Positions 49,579 through 58,324 of a stretch of 64,000 nt of DNA are shown here, piece by piece. Origin of the DNA: Streptomyces virginiae (GTDB lineage Bacteria > Actinomycetota > Actinomycetes > Streptomycetales > Streptomycetaceae); NCBI RefSeq assembly GCF_000720455.1, contig NZ_JOAK01000026.1, forward strand, positions 62,001 through 126,000. The letters are read 5' to 3'. The notes beneath the pieces were generated by a model, which was not told the origin of the DNA, searched no databases, and was given only the letters and a program-made list of their open reading frames with translations. How positions within the stretch are numbered: the stretch's first letter is position 1; each line of letters opens with the position of its first letter. A program made the position numbers and the translations under genes.

Positions 49579-51368
49579 GCCCGTGCCCCCGTCTCCAGGA
49601 CGCGTGCGTCGGCGTCGGCCGCCGTGCCGTCCTCGGCGGCCAGCATCTGGCCGCGCACCAGGCGCGCGTACACGGGGCAGTCCCGCATCAGCGTGGCGTG
49701 CTGTCCTTCTCCGACCACGCGGCCCTCGTCGAAGACGATCACGTGGTCGGCGTGCTGGACGGTGGAGATCCGGTGGGCGACCACGAGCATGGCCCGCTCC
49801 CGGGCGAGTTCGTCCACCAGGTCCCGGAGCTTCTGCTCGTTGACGCTGTCCAGCTGCGAGGACGGCTCGTCGAGGAGTACGAGATCGGACTCGGAGAGCA
49901 TGGCGCGGGCGATGGCGAGGCGCTGGCGCTGCCCGCCGGAGAGGTCGACGTTGCCCGCGAGGACGGTGTCCAGGCCCTGCGGGGTGCGGGCCAGTTCCTC
50001 GGCGAGGCCGACCCGGTCGAGTACCCGCAGCATGTCGTCGTCCGAGACCGAGGTGGCGCTCCGCCCGAGGGTGAGGTTGCTGCGGACGGATTCCTGGACG
50101 AGCGTGGCGGACTGGTCGACGTACGCCATGCGGCGGCGCAGGTCGCCCAGGGGCCAGTCGGTGACGTCCCGCCCGAAGACGCGGACGCTGCCGCCGTCGG
50201 CGAGGGCGAAGCGCTCGATGAGTTCGAGCGAGGTCGTCTTGCCGGAACCGGACAGGCCCACCATGGCGGTGAGTCCCCGGGCCGGTACGCGGAAGTCCGC
50301 GCCGCGCAGCACCGGCGTCGAGCCGTAGCCGAACCGGACGTCCTCGAACTCGACGGCGGGGGCGGCGGGCCGGCGTTCCGGCAGCGTCGCGCGGTCCTGG
50401 TCGCCCGCCTCCTGCTCCATGGCGAACAGGCTGGTGAAGCGCTCCCGCGCGACCACGCCCATCTTGAGGGCGGTCACCGCGGACGCGATCATCATCAACG
50501 GGGCGGTGAGCTGGAGCAGGTACAACAGGAACGCCACGAAGTCGGCGAGCGAGAGGCGCCCGTCCAGCATCCGCGCCCCGCCGCCCGTGATCACCGCGAC
50601 CAGTGCGATCTGCTGGCCGAGTGTGATCACCGGCATCATCAGGGCTTCCATGCGCGCCGCGTCGATCTCGCGTCGGGCGACGTTCTCCGCGTGTTCGGCG
50701 AGGTCGTCGCCGACCTGCTGCTCGGCGCGGTAGGCCTTGATGACCTTGACTGCGTCGGTGGCGGCGATGTAGCGCTGGGCGAGGCTGCTCGTGACTTCCT
50801 GCACCGAGATGTAGCTGCGCCGCAGGCCCTTGACGACACCGGTGATGAGTACGGCCGCGACCGAGAAGGCGCCGAGGGTCACCAGGAGCAGCACCCAGTC
50901 GATGAACCCCATGATCACGAGGGTGCCGACGGTGGTGAGCGCGGCCATCGGCAGCTGGATGGGGCCCGCGTCGATCAGCTTCTTGATGCGGGACGTGTCG
51001 GCGGTGATCCGGGCGACGAGGTTGCCGCTGCCCTCGGCACGGATGTCGGACACCTTCATGCCCAGCGTGTGCCGCATCGTCCGGACGCGCAGGCGGCAGA
51101 TCATCCGCTGGCCCAGGCGCGCCAGCAGGAACGTGGCGCCGGCGCCGGCCAGGGCGGAGCCGATGCCGAGGGCCACCAGAAGCCCGGTCCACCAGGTCAG
51201 CCCGTCGCCACCGAGCGTCGAGAGCAGCTTGCCCACCACCCACGGCAGGGTGAGGGTCGACGCGGTCGACAGCAGGGCCAGCAGGGCGACGAGCGCGATC
51301 TGGCCCTTCCGGTCGGCGGCGAGTTCCCGCAGGATGCGGAAGTCTTGGTTGGGGTCGGGCACGGCCAC
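49575..51368 (-). CDS. ABC exporter with fused membrane and ATPase domains (LanT-like)
   Basis: 597 aa. Residues 1-310 form a six-helix type-I exporter domain (IALVALLALLSTASTLTLPW and others). The ATPase domain has Walker A GLSGSGKTTSLELI, signature LSGGQRQRLAIA, Walker B LVLLDEPSSQLD. No C39 leader-peptidase domain is present. GTG 51368 follows GGAAG; an upstream frame would overlap the methylase gene and was rejected. It probably exports the modified peptide. Confidence 0.9.
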   Translation of the reverse strand: MAVPDPNQDFRILRELAADRKGQIALVALLALLSTASTLTLPWVVGKLLSTLGGDGLTWWTGLLVALGIGSALAGAGATFLLARLGQRMICRLRVRTMRHTLGMKVSDIRAEGSGNLVARITADTSRIKKLIDAGPIQLPMAALTTVGTLVIMGFIDWVLLLVTLGAFSVAAVLITGVVKGLRRSYISVQEVTSSLAQRYIAATDAVKVIKAYRAEQQVGDDLAEHAENVARREIDAARMEALMMPVITLGQQIALVAVITGGGARMLDGRLSLADFVAFLLYLLQLTAPLMMIASAVTALKMGVVARERFTSLFAMEQEAGDQDRATLPERRPAAPAVEFEDVRFGYGSTPVLRGADFRVPARGLTAMVGLSGSGKTTSLELIERFALADGGSVRVFGRDVTDWPLGDLRRRMAYVDQSATLVQESVRSNLTLGRSATSVSDDDMLRVLDRVGLAEELARTPQGLDTVLAGNVDLSGGQRQRLAIARAMLSESDLVLLDEPSSQLDSVNEQKLRDLVDELARERAMLVVAHRISTVQHADHVIVFDEGRVVGEGQHATLMRDCPVYARLVRGQMLAAEDGTAADADARVLETGARA

Positions 51369-51418
51369 TGGGCGTCTTCCTTTCACAATGCGCGTGCGAT
51401 TCCTCGGGCGGGCGGAGT

Positions 51419-52423
51419 TCAGCGGGGTGCCAGTTCCAGCAGGGTCCGCAGCCCCGTACGCCCTCGCCAGGTGACCTTCAGCCCGGCCTCGGTGCACAGC
51501 GCCTCCAGCTCCTCGGCGGAGCGCGACGGAGCCGGCATCATCGAGCGGAACTGCAGTTCGGTGGCCGGGCCGTTCGTGGGCATGGCCACGTCGGCGAGCA
51601 GGATCCGGCCCTCCGGGCCCGCGGCGTCACGGCACCGGCCGAGGATCCGTACGGCGTCGTCGTCGCGCCAGTCGGCGAGGATCGCGGAGAGCAGGTAGAC
51701 GTCGGCGCCCTTCGGCAGCGGGTCGAAGAAGCTGCCCACCACGGCTTCGGCCCGGTCGGCCACCTCGCTGCGCGCGAAGCGGGCGCCGGCCTGTTCCGCG
51801 ACGTTCTTGAGGTCGACGAGCGTGCCCCGCAGGTGCGGGTGGTGGCGCAGCAGCGCCAGCAGGATGGCGCCGAGGTGTCCGCCGACGTCGACGACGCTGC
51901 GGGCGCGGCTCCAGTCGTACTCGGTGACGATGTACTGGGCGCCCCAGGACAGCGGCTGGTCGGCGACCGCGTCGAACGCCCGGGCCTGCTCGCCCCACTC
52001 CTCGGCGTAGGCGGGGTCGTTGTTCACGCTCTCCCAGTAGCCGCCGCCGTGGGTGGGTTCACCGGTGCGGACGGTGTGGTCGAGGCGGAGCAGGGACTGC
52101 GTGCCGCGGCCGATCATGCTGTCGTTGCGCAGCACCTGGCGCAGGCTGAAGGGGTGGTCGGACAGCAGCGGCTCGCCGATCGGGGTCAGGGAGTAGTGCC
52201 GTCCCTCGTCGTCCGCCGTCAGGATGCCGATGTCGGCCAGGTGTCGCAGGAGGGAGTCGGTGACGTCGGGCTGCGTGCCCGCGCGTTCGGCGAGGGCCTC
52301 GGAGGTGGTCGCGCCGGCCTTGATGTGGTCGGCGAGGCACAGCGTGGCCGTGGCTCGGATGGCGGCCGGGGTCAGCAGGTCCGCCATGGACATCAGTTTC
52401 TCGTAGGGCTGGGGCTCTGCCAT
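51419..52423 (-). CDS. SAM methyltransferase (AdoMet_MTase O-MT type 2 family)
   Basis: 334 aa. An N-terminal winged-helix dimer domain (LTPAAIRATATLCLADHIKA) and a SAM-binding domain with VVDVGGHLGAILLALLRHH and YLLSAILADWRDDDAVRILG. The family includes O- and N-methyltransferases. In class V clusters methyltransferases dimethylate the N-terminal residue, so an N-methyl role is likely here; small-molecule O-methylation cannot be excluded. It follows precursor 1 after a strong hairpin. ATG 52423 follows GAGG. Confidence 0.8.
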   Translation of the reverse strand: MAEPQPYEKLMSMADLLTPAAIRATATLCLADHIKAGATTSEALAERAGTQPDVTDSLLRHLADIGILTADDEGRHYSLTPIGEPLLSDHPFSLRQVLRNDSMIGRGTQSLLRLDHTVRTGEPTHGGGYWESVNNDPAYAEEWGEQARAFDAVADQPLSWGAQYIVTEYDWSRARSVVDVGGHLGAILLALLRHHPHLRGTLVDLKNVAEQAGARFARSEVADRAEAVVGSFFDPLPKGADVYLLSAILADWRDDDAVRILGRCRDAAGPEGRILLADVAMPTNGPATELQFRSMMPAPSRSAEELEALCTEAGLKVTWRGRTGLRTLLELAPR

Positions 52424-52463
52424 CGGTCGCGCCTCACGCTGGAAGTTCGAGGGGTGGAGGGGT

Positions 52464-52501
52464 GGTGCGGCGTGCGCGGGAAGGCCCGCGCACGCCGCAC
52501 C
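52464..52501 (-). terminator. strong hairpin after precursor 1
   Basis: A perfect 17-bp stem (52464-52480 with 52485-52501) and 4-nt loop lies 20 nt after the precursor 1 stop codon and before the methyltransferase. No U-tract, so it may be a partial terminator or 3' stabiliser. Confidence 0.65.
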
Positions 52502-52520
52502 GGGTGGTCCCTGAGGGGGA

Positions 52521-52706
52521 TCAGCAGCCGTCGTCGACGGTCTTCGAGACGACCTGGCCGCTCATCCAGCTGATGCTCGCCGACACGGCGGCGCAGCCCC
52601 AGGTGGTGGCCGGGGCGTCGGAAGCCGCGGACAGGTTGATCTCCTCGACGGAGCTGTATGCCTCGTAGCCCGACAGCAGCTCTACGATGGACGTGGCCTT
52701 CTCCAT
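52521..52706 (-). CDS. lanthipeptide precursor 1, 61 aa
   Basis: The leader (residues 1 to about 30) is acidic and helical, with SIVELLSGYEAYSSVEE; the core region starts near DAPATTW and ends in Cys61. Ser/Thr in the core: T34, T35, S42, S44, S46, S49, S54, T56. Cys: C38 and C61 only. T56-x4-C61 could form the C-terminal AviMeCys-type ring and C38 a short N-terminal ring with T34 or T35. It aligns without gaps with precursor 2 through C38. ATG 52706 follows GGAGAG. Confidence 0.85.
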   Translation of the reverse strand: MEKATSIVELLSGYEAYSSVEEINLSAASDAPATTWGCAAVSASISWMSGQVVSKTVDDGC

Positions 52707-52741
52707 GTGCTCTCTCCTAAATGAGTGCGTGAATCGAGTGG

Positions 52742-52777
52742 GCTGCTCGCCGCTCCGCTTGCCCCGGAGCGGTGAGC
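52742..52777 (-). promoter_or_regulatory. hairpin between precursor genes
   Basis: A 12-bp stem with one mismatch (52745-52756 with 52766-52777) in the 91-nt gap between the precursor 2 stop and the precursor 1 start. May set relative expression of the two peptides. Confidence 0.5.
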
Positions 52778-52797
52778 GCGGCTCTGTGGCCGGTTTT

Positions 52798-52965
52798 TCA
52801 GCAGGTGGCTTCGTACGTCGCGGCGCTGAGGAAGCTGACCGCGGCGGAGGCGCAGTACCAGGTGGTGGCGGGAGCGTCGGCGACGGCGGTGACGTCGAGC
52901 TCGTTCGCGTCCATGTAGGTCTCGTAGCCTGCGACGAGTTCCATGATGCTGTCGTTGCTGTTCAT
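52798..52965 (-). CDS. lanthipeptide precursor 2, 55 aa
   Basis: The frame from ATG 52965 to TGA 52798 gives a 55-residue peptide below common length cut-offs. The leader reads SIMELVAGYETYMDANELDV, and DAPATTWYC (30-38) matches precursor 1 (DAPATTWGC). Core Ser/Thr: T34, T35, S40, S44, S47, T50, T54; Cys C38 and C55. T50-x4-C55 mirrors T56-x4-C61 of precursor 1. Tyr37 and Tyr51 are in the core. The ribosome site is AGAAAGAAG, 10 nt before ATG. Confidence 0.85.
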   Translation of the reverse strand: MNSNDSIMELVAGYETYMDANELDVTAVADAPATTWYCASAAVSFLSAATYEATC

Positions 52966-53111
52966 GATTCTTCTTTCTCGTTCGAGTGCTTGAGCTCAAG
53001 ACAGGAAGCGCCGTTGGCGCTTCCAGCAATGGGCTCATCACGTGTCGCGCTCCCCGCCCGGGCCACCGGTCCTGGTGGTCCGGGCGTTCGGGAGTCGCTG
53101 CGGAGCGCCGC

Positions 53112-54083
53112 TCAGGCCGCGGACGGCAGGTTGCGCGCCGGGTTGGCCGGGTCGATCCCGGCCTCGGTGAAGCGCTCGACGACGGTGCGCTCGGCCGTGT
53201 CCGGGGTGTCGGAGCTGTCGACCAGGGCCGTGGCGAGCACGCTGGCGCGGTGCTGGCCGAAGCTCAGGCCCTGCCGGCCCGAGTGGGGGTCGGTGGGCTC
53301 CCAGGCCGTCGCGATGCCGGGGCGCAGCTCCTCGACGAAGGAGGAGGTGTCGGCGCCGATGCCGGGCAGGTCCCCCAGCGCTGCGGCGAGTTCGGGAGCG
53401 ACGGACGCCAGTTCGCCGTCCAGGTAGACCACGAGCGCGTCTCGCCGGGGGTAGAGCTCGGGCGCGGACAGGACCTTCGCCCGGTACGGCAGCCCACGCT
53501 CCTCCAGGAAGGACAGGGCGGCCCCCCATACCCCGATGGCGTCGTCGACGTTGGTGACGTTCACGTAGAGCCGCAGGACGTCTCGGCCCCCGCGGCGCGG
53601 CGTCGAACCGTCGACCAGGAAGAACCCCGGCGACAGGCCCGGCCGTGCCGAGGGCATCCGCAGCCTGACGACGTCCCCGGGCCTGACGCCCGAGGCCTTC
53701 ACCTCGGCGTCGGCCGGCTGCCGGTCCACCGCGGCGAGAACGCCTTCGGGCGCCCAGAAGCGGACGCCTTCGCGTTCCACCAGCACCCGGGTGTTGCCCT
53801 TGTCGTCCTGCTCGGCCCCGGAGCGGGCCACCGCACTGGTGGTGATGTCCGCGTGCGGCACGACCGCGGCGAACCGGGCCTCCAGGGCCGGGTCCCGCAG
53901 CCGCGTCGGGATCTTGGCGTCCTGCTGCCCCGAGTGGAAGACGTCGTAGATCGCCTCGGAAAGGATCCGGCGCAGTTCCCGGGGCGTCTCAGCCTCGGTT
54001 TCCCGTTCCCCGACCCGGGCCGCCGAACGGTCCGCCGAGACGTTTATGCGCCGCATTACCTCAAGTACGTCCGGCGATAGCAT
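53112..54083 (-). CDS. HopA1-family lyase (LanY-like)
   Basis: 323 aa from ATG 54083, which has a strong GGGGGGA site; GTG 54113 overlapping the kinase stop is an alternative. Segments typical of the T3SS-effector HopA1 family are visible: ELRRILSEAIYDVFHSGQQD, GLSPGFFLVDG, LRLYVNVTNVDDAIGVWGAA, ERGLPYRAKVLSAPELYPRR and FGQHRASVLATALV. In class V lanthipeptides (lexapeptide, cacaoidin) a HopA1-like enzyme removes phosphate from phospho-Ser/Thr to form dehydro residues. It follows the kinase gene, as expected. Confidence 0.85.
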   Translation of the reverse strand: MLSPDVLEVMRRINVSADRSAARVGERETEAETPRELRRILSEAIYDVFHSGQQDAKIPTRLRDPALEARFAAVVPHADITTSAVARSGAEQDDKGNTRVLVEREGVRFWAPEGVLAAVDRQPADAEVKASGVRPGDVVRLRMPSARPGLSPGFFLVDGSTPRRGGRDVLRLYVNVTNVDDAIGVWGAALSFLEERGLPYRAKVLSAPELYPRRDALVVYLDGELASVAPELAAALGDLPGIGADTSSFVEELRPGIATAWEPTDPHSGRQGLSFGQHRASVLATALVDSSDTPDTAERTVVERFTEAGIDPANPARNLPSAA

Positions 54084-54109
54084 CGCAACATCCCCCCGTC
54101 CTTGCGTCG

Positions 54110-55222
54110 TCACGCTACTTTCACGTCCCCGAATCCGAGTGTCAATGAAAATTTCTCCGGATTTACGACCGCCGCACGGCCGACGCCGGCCGCTGCACGC
54201 TGAATGCCGGTAAGCCGGGAGGAGGACAGGGCGCCCGCGACGAGCCGATCCAGCAAATGCCATCCGGCGAATGCCGTGGCCCGTACGGCGAGGCCGTCGT
54301 CCACCTGGGGCCGCACCGCCCTGTAACCCTGCCAGAATTCGGCCACCAGAGGAAGGAGACGCTGCATCTTCTCAACACCGCGCTGAATTATCAATTCGTG
54401 CGTGAATTCAACGTCGATGAACACATCGTCACCCCTGTTGGTCACGACGTCAAGGACCGATCGGTAAATCCATTCACCCGCGAAAGCACCGACGTCACGC
54501 GCCGGATCAGCCAGCCGGAATTCTTCCCAGTCGGCGACGTAAATGGCATCCGGATGCACGAGCAGCTGGTCGACACGGAAGTCGCAGTGCGAGGGCACGC
54601 GCGGCGACGACCGCTCCATGTCACGCAGCCGCTCCAGGGCTGCGATCAGCACGGGGTCACCCTGGAGGAGGCGCCAGGCCTCCAGCTCACCGGCACTGGA
54701 CTTGGCGTAGACGGACATGGGCAGCCCGCGCAGGAACGGCACCGGCGGGAAGGGCGGCGGCTCGTCGTCCAGCTCTGCGGAATGCGGCGGAACAGCCCCG
54801 TGCAACTGCCCGATGATGCGCCCGATCCGGTGCGCGTGTTCCCCCGTGAATACTTCGTCCACCATCAGTTGCGCACCGTTCTGCGCGTCGACGATGCGTT
54901 CGAAGGCCACCACGTTGTGCTCGGTGTCGCTGCCCAGCAGAACCGGCCGATGCAGTTCGGGCGGTCGGGCGGCGGCGGCGAACTCCTCGAATGCGAGCAT
55001 GCGCCGCATTCGGGCCCGCACGTCGGGAGCGGCCCCGGTCAGACGTTTGACGAAAACCTCGGTCCCATCAGCGGTGAGGCCGGCCCAGGCGTCGTTCCTG
55101 CCGATGGGAGAGGTGACCGAGTCTCGCACGAAGGGCCCCACCCCGAGGTCGACGAGGAGTTTGTCGACCTCCGGAGTGGCGTCCAGATCCACGGGCGCCA
55201 CTTCTTTTTGCATGACAGCCAC
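54110..55222 (-). CDS. phosphotransferase-type Ser/Thr kinase (LanK-like)
   Basis: 370 aa. APH-like kinase: ATP-lobe Lys in TEVFVKR (K59), catalytic loop HCDFRVDQ (212-219) and metal-binding DWEE (231-234) with RDVGAFAGEW after it. In class V lanthipeptides such a kinase phosphorylates Ser and Thr of the precursor core before elimination. First gene of the minus-strand operon. GTG 55222 follows GGGGAG. Confidence 0.85.
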   Translation of the reverse strand: MAVMQKEVAPVDLDATPEVDKLLVDLGVGPFVRDSVTSPIGRNDAWAGLTADGTEVFVKRLTGAAPDVRARMRRMLAFEEFAAAARPPELHRPVLLGSDTEHNVVAFERIVDAQNGAQLMVDEVFTGEHAHRIGRIIGQLHGAVPPHSAELDDEPPPFPPVPFLRGLPMSVYAKSSAGELEAWRLLQGDPVLIAALERLRDMERSSPRVPSHCDFRVDQLLVHPDAIYVADWEEFRLADPARDVGAFAGEWIYRSVLDVVTNRGDDVFIDVEFTHELIIQRGVEKMQRLLPLVAEFWQGYRAVRPQVDDGLAVRATAFAGWHLLDRLVAGALSSSRLTGIQRAAAGVGRAAVVNPEKFSLTLGFGDVKVA

Positions 55223-56160
55223 CTACTTCTCCCCTCAAGCACAAGAATTGATCCCTGCGGGCACCACGAAGCACTGCACAGGACAGCGCAGGATGGCGCA
55301 CGCAAAAGGACGGCCGAGACGGCGGAGTGCCGTATCAGGGGTCCACTGGGAAAAGAACGGCCGGGCGGGTTCTGCGCGTCGGCGACCGGCGGCGGATTCA
55401 TTCCTGCCGGCCGGCGCAGAGGTCAGCGCGATCGTTCGTGGAAAGGAAGGCGCACTGGGGCGCCGTAAAAGATGCGCTCCGGATCAGCCGGAGACGCGGG
55501 CACCGATCGAAGCGGTGCGAAGAAGAGCGGGACTATTGACGTCAACGCCCATGAAAATTTTCGTGCGATGCACTTTTCGTTCCCCCGTTGTTCATCGAGG
55601 ACTGGTCCGCACCTCGACTGATCAGCACCGTATGCATCCTGCATCCACATCCGCAAGACGACGATCCGGTGTGTGACGCACGCCACTTTCCAATCCTGCA
55701 AGACGAGCTGTCCAGATCGGGATCAAAGCTGTTCAACCGGCACGGATCGCCTCCAGTTGGGGTCCGGAATCGGCGTTGCGCGCCTGCCTGCAAGGCCTGA
55801 ATGATCAAGGCGTGCGACCTCGGGTAACCTGACGCGGTCGACGTCGACCAGCGGCCGAGCTGCCCCTCCGCCGCGCGGCGACCGCTGCCCGAACACGCGC
55901 ATGTGAATGCCGGTCACTTCTGCCCCGCACAGCGGCTGTGCCGGCATTTTCCAGCCGATTTATGAGCTACACGATTCAGCCATACGTTCCCGTTCCGCGC
56001 GCGCCGCGGGCAGTTCCCGGCCGGCACGCCGGGCGGACGGAGTGCGGGTTGTGTGAAGAGATCTCTCCAACCGGCGGGTTCGGTGCAAGGTTCGCCGCCC
56101 CTGCGGGCGGCCACGGCGCCGGCGACGGCGACAGGTAGGGCCGCGCGGCCGCCACGCGAA
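55223..56160. other. upstream region of lanthipeptide operon, no convincing gene
   Basis: About 940 bp with lower GC than the flanks and several short frames that lack coding character. It must hold the promoter of the lanK-first operon. A 10-bp palindrome TTGACGTCAA sits at 55536-55545. No regulator gene or RNA gene is seen. Confidence 0.5.
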
Positions 56161-56205
56161 ACGGCGAAGCCGGGCAGCGCGTGGTGCGCTGCCCGGCTTC
56201 GCCGT
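56161..56205. terminator. perfect 20-bp stem terminator
   Basis: ACGGCGAAGCCGGGCAGCGC (56161-56180) pairs fully with 56186-56205 across a 5-nt loop, 25 nt beyond the DEAD-box stop codon. It insulates that gene from the lanthipeptide promoter region. Confidence 0.8.
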
Positions 56206-56229
56206 GCGTATCGGTGGGGCCGGTGCGGG

Positions 56230-57927
56230 TCAGACCGTGCGGCGGCGGCCCTGGCCGCCGGTGCCGACCCGGCTGCGGGCGGAGGCCGCCGCGGCGCCGC
56301 CGCCGGAGCCGCCCGCGCCGCGTCGTCCGCGCTCGCCGGATCCGGTGGCCGAGCCGCCCTGACCTCCCTGGCCGCCGCGACGGGCCTGGCCCGCGCCGGA
56401 GGCCGCCGGGGCCTGCCCGGAGCCTGCGCCGGAACGGCGTCCGCGGCCGCCGGCCGCCGGGGCGCCGCCGGTGGCGGAGCCGCCGCGTCCGCCGCCCGAA
56501 CCCGAGCGGCGGCGCGAGCCGGAACCCGAACCGGAGCCGGAGCCGGAGCCGCTGCGCGCCTTCGGCGCGGGCTGCTGCGGAACCTCAAGCACCACCGGGA
56601 TGCCCGAGGGCTCCTTGGCGCCGGTCAGCCGGGCCAGCTCCTCGTCGGAGGACTTGATCTGCGCGGTGCGCGGGGAGATTCCGGCGTCCGACATCAGCCG
56701 GGTCATGTCCCGCTTCTGGTCGGGCAGGACCAGGGTGACCACGCTGCCGGACTCGCCGGCCCTGGCGGTACGGCCGCCGCGGTGCAGGTAGTCCTTGTGG
56801 TCGGTGGGCGGGTCGATGTTGACGACGAGGTCGAGGTCGTCGATGTGGATGCCGCGCGCCGCGACGTTCGTCGCGATCAGCGCGGTGACCTCGCCCGTCT
56901 TGAACCAGTCCAGGGTGCGGTTGCGCTGCGGCTGCGAGCGTCCGCCGTGCAGGCCGGAGGCGCGCACGCCGTCGGCGAGGAGCTTCTTGACCATGCGGTC
57001 CACACCGCGCTTGGTGTCCACGAACATGATCACCCGGCCGTCGCGAGCGGCTATGCGCGTCGCCACGGCCTTCTTGTCGGTCTCGTCCATGACGTACAGG
57101 ACGTGGTGCTCCATGGTGGTGACCGCGCCGGCCGACGGGTCGACGGAGTGGCCGACCGGGTCGGTCAGGAACATCTTGACGAGCTTGTCGATGTTCTTGT
57201 CGAGGGTCGCCGAGAACAGCATGGTCTGGCCCCCGGGCTCGACCTGCTTGAGCAGCGCGGTGACCTGCGGCATGAAGCCCATGTCGGTCATCTGGTCGGC
57301 CTCGTCGAGGACGGTGATCGACACCTGCGAGAGGTCCGCGTCGCCGCGGTCGATGAGGTCCTTCAGACGGCCGGGGGTGGCGACGAGCACCTCGGCGCCG
57401 CGGCGCAGCGCGCCCGACTGCCGGTTGATCGACATGCCGCCGACGACGGTGGCGATGCGCAGGTTGACGGCCGTGGCGTACGGGGCCAGGGAGTCGGTCA
57501 CCTGCTGCGCGAGCTCACGGGTCGGTACGAGGACCATCGCGAGCGGCGCCTTCGGCTGCGCCCGGCGGCCGGCGGTACGGGCCAGCAGCGCCAGGCCGAA
57601 GGCCAGCGTCTTGCCGGAGCCGGTGCGGCCGCGGCCGAGGAGGTCGCGTCCGGCGAGCGAGTTGGGCAGGGTCGCGGCCTGGATGGGGAACGGCTCGGTG
57701 ACGCCCTGGGCGGCGAGGGTCTTCAGCAGCGCCTCGGGCATGTCCATGTCCTCGAACGCGGCGACCGCCGGCAGCGCCGGGACGGTCGGCTCGGGCATGG
57801 TGAATTCCTGGGGCCGGGGGGCGGGTGCGGACTTCTGCCGTCCCGCACCAGCCTTCGGACGCCCCTGGGCCGCTCCTCGTCCCCGGGTGGGGCGGCGGCT
57901 GGGTCGTGCGGAGCTGGAGCTGGTCAT
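56230..57927 (-). CDS. DEAD-box RNA helicase
   Basis: 565 aa. All main motifs are present: Q motif (PFPIQAATLP), I (GRGRTGSGKT), Ia (PTRELAQQ), Ib (TPGRL), II (DEAD in VLDEADQM), III (SAT), IV (VIMFVDTKRG), V (TNVAARGIHIDDL), VI (HRGGRTARAG). The C-terminal 130 residues are a disordered Gly/Ser/Arg-rich tail with an SG dipeptide repeat, typical of cold-shock helicases that bind RNA. ATG 57927 follows AGGAGG. Next to a cold-shock protein gene on the same strand, so it is probably part of cold adaptation. Confidence 0.95.
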   Translation of the reverse strand: MTSSSSARPSRRPTRGRGAAQGRPKAGAGRQKSAPAPRPQEFTMPEPTVPALPAVAAFEDMDMPEALLKTLAAQGVTEPFPIQAATLPNSLAGRDLLGRGRTGSGKTLAFGLALLARTAGRRAQPKAPLAMVLVPTRELAQQVTDSLAPYATAVNLRIATVVGGMSINRQSGALRRGAEVLVATPGRLKDLIDRGDADLSQVSITVLDEADQMTDMGFMPQVTALLKQVEPGGQTMLFSATLDKNIDKLVKMFLTDPVGHSVDPSAGAVTTMEHHVLYVMDETDKKAVATRIAARDGRVIMFVDTKRGVDRMVKKLLADGVRASGLHGGRSQPQRNRTLDWFKTGEVTALIATNVAARGIHIDDLDLVVNIDPPTDHKDYLHRGGRTARAGESGSVVTLVLPDQKRDMTRLMSDAGISPRTAQIKSSDEELARLTGAKEPSGIPVVLEVPQQPAPKARSGSGSGSGSGSGSRRRSGSGGGRGGSATGGAPAAGGRGRRSGAGSGQAPAASGAGQARRGGQGGQGGSATGSGERGRRGAGGSGGGAAAASARSRVGTGGQGRRRTV

Positions 57928-57982
57928 GCGAGAAAGCCCTCCTGAAACCGGCAGGTAAAACAAAGGTCGAGACAGCAGACAA

Positions 57983-58016
57983 GCCGGGGCCCGCACCTCT
58001 CGGTGCGGACCCCGGC
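57983..58016 (-). terminator. hairpin between cold-shock and helicase genes
   Basis: A 15-bp stem with one mismatch (57983-57997 with 58002-58016) just after the csp stop codon. It may partly terminate csp mRNA, giving more csp than helicase. Confidence 0.6.
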
Positions 58017-58028
58017 ATGCTGAAGGAA

Positions 58029-58232
58029 TTAGGCGGGGATGATGTTCTCCGCCTGGGGGCCCTTCTGGCCCTGCGTCACGTCGAAGGACACGCGCTGGCC
58101 CTCGGTGAGCTCACGGAAGCCCTGGGTGGCGATGTTCGAGTAGTGGGCGAAGACGTCCGGACCGCCGCCGTCCTGCTCGATGAAGCCGAAGCCCTTTTCC
58201 GAGTTGAACCACTTCACGGTGCCAAGTGCCAT
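58029..58232 (-). CDS. cold-shock protein, CspA family
   Basis: 67 aa. OB-fold with RNP1 (KGFGFIEQ) and RNP2 (VFAHYSNI) in order, starting [17 protein letters not shown]. Binds single-stranded nucleic acid and melts mRNA structure in the cold. ATG 58232 follows GGAGAT. An upstream in-frame extension is not typical of the family. Its leader holds a hairpin with a U-tract. Confidence 0.95.
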   Translation of the reverse strand: MALGTVKWFNSEKGFGFIEQDGGGPDVFAHYSNIATQGFRELTEGQRVSFDVTQGQKGPQAENIIPA

Positions 58233-58281
58233 TTTAAATCTCCTGAATAGGCGGCAAAGGGCCCCATCCGGAGATTCCGGC

Positions 58282-58324
58282 AAAAAAACAATAAAAGCGC
58301 CTGAGGAACATTCCCGTCAGGCGC
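58282..58324 (-). terminator. hairpin with U-tract upstream of csp
   Basis: GCGCCTGA (58297-58304) pairs with 58317-58324; on the minus strand it is followed by TTTTATTGTTTTTTT (58296-58282). It could end the fadA6 transcript or act as an attenuator in the csp leader. Confidence 0.7.

Noticed and set aside
55536..55545. TTGACGTCAA palindrome as a defined operator
   Set aside because: Single 10-bp copy with no paired site and no known binder; noted only in the intergenic entry.
55542..55808. 88-codon minus-strand frame upstream of the lanthipeptide operon
   Set aside because: Composition and codon positions do not look coding, no ribosome site, no family.
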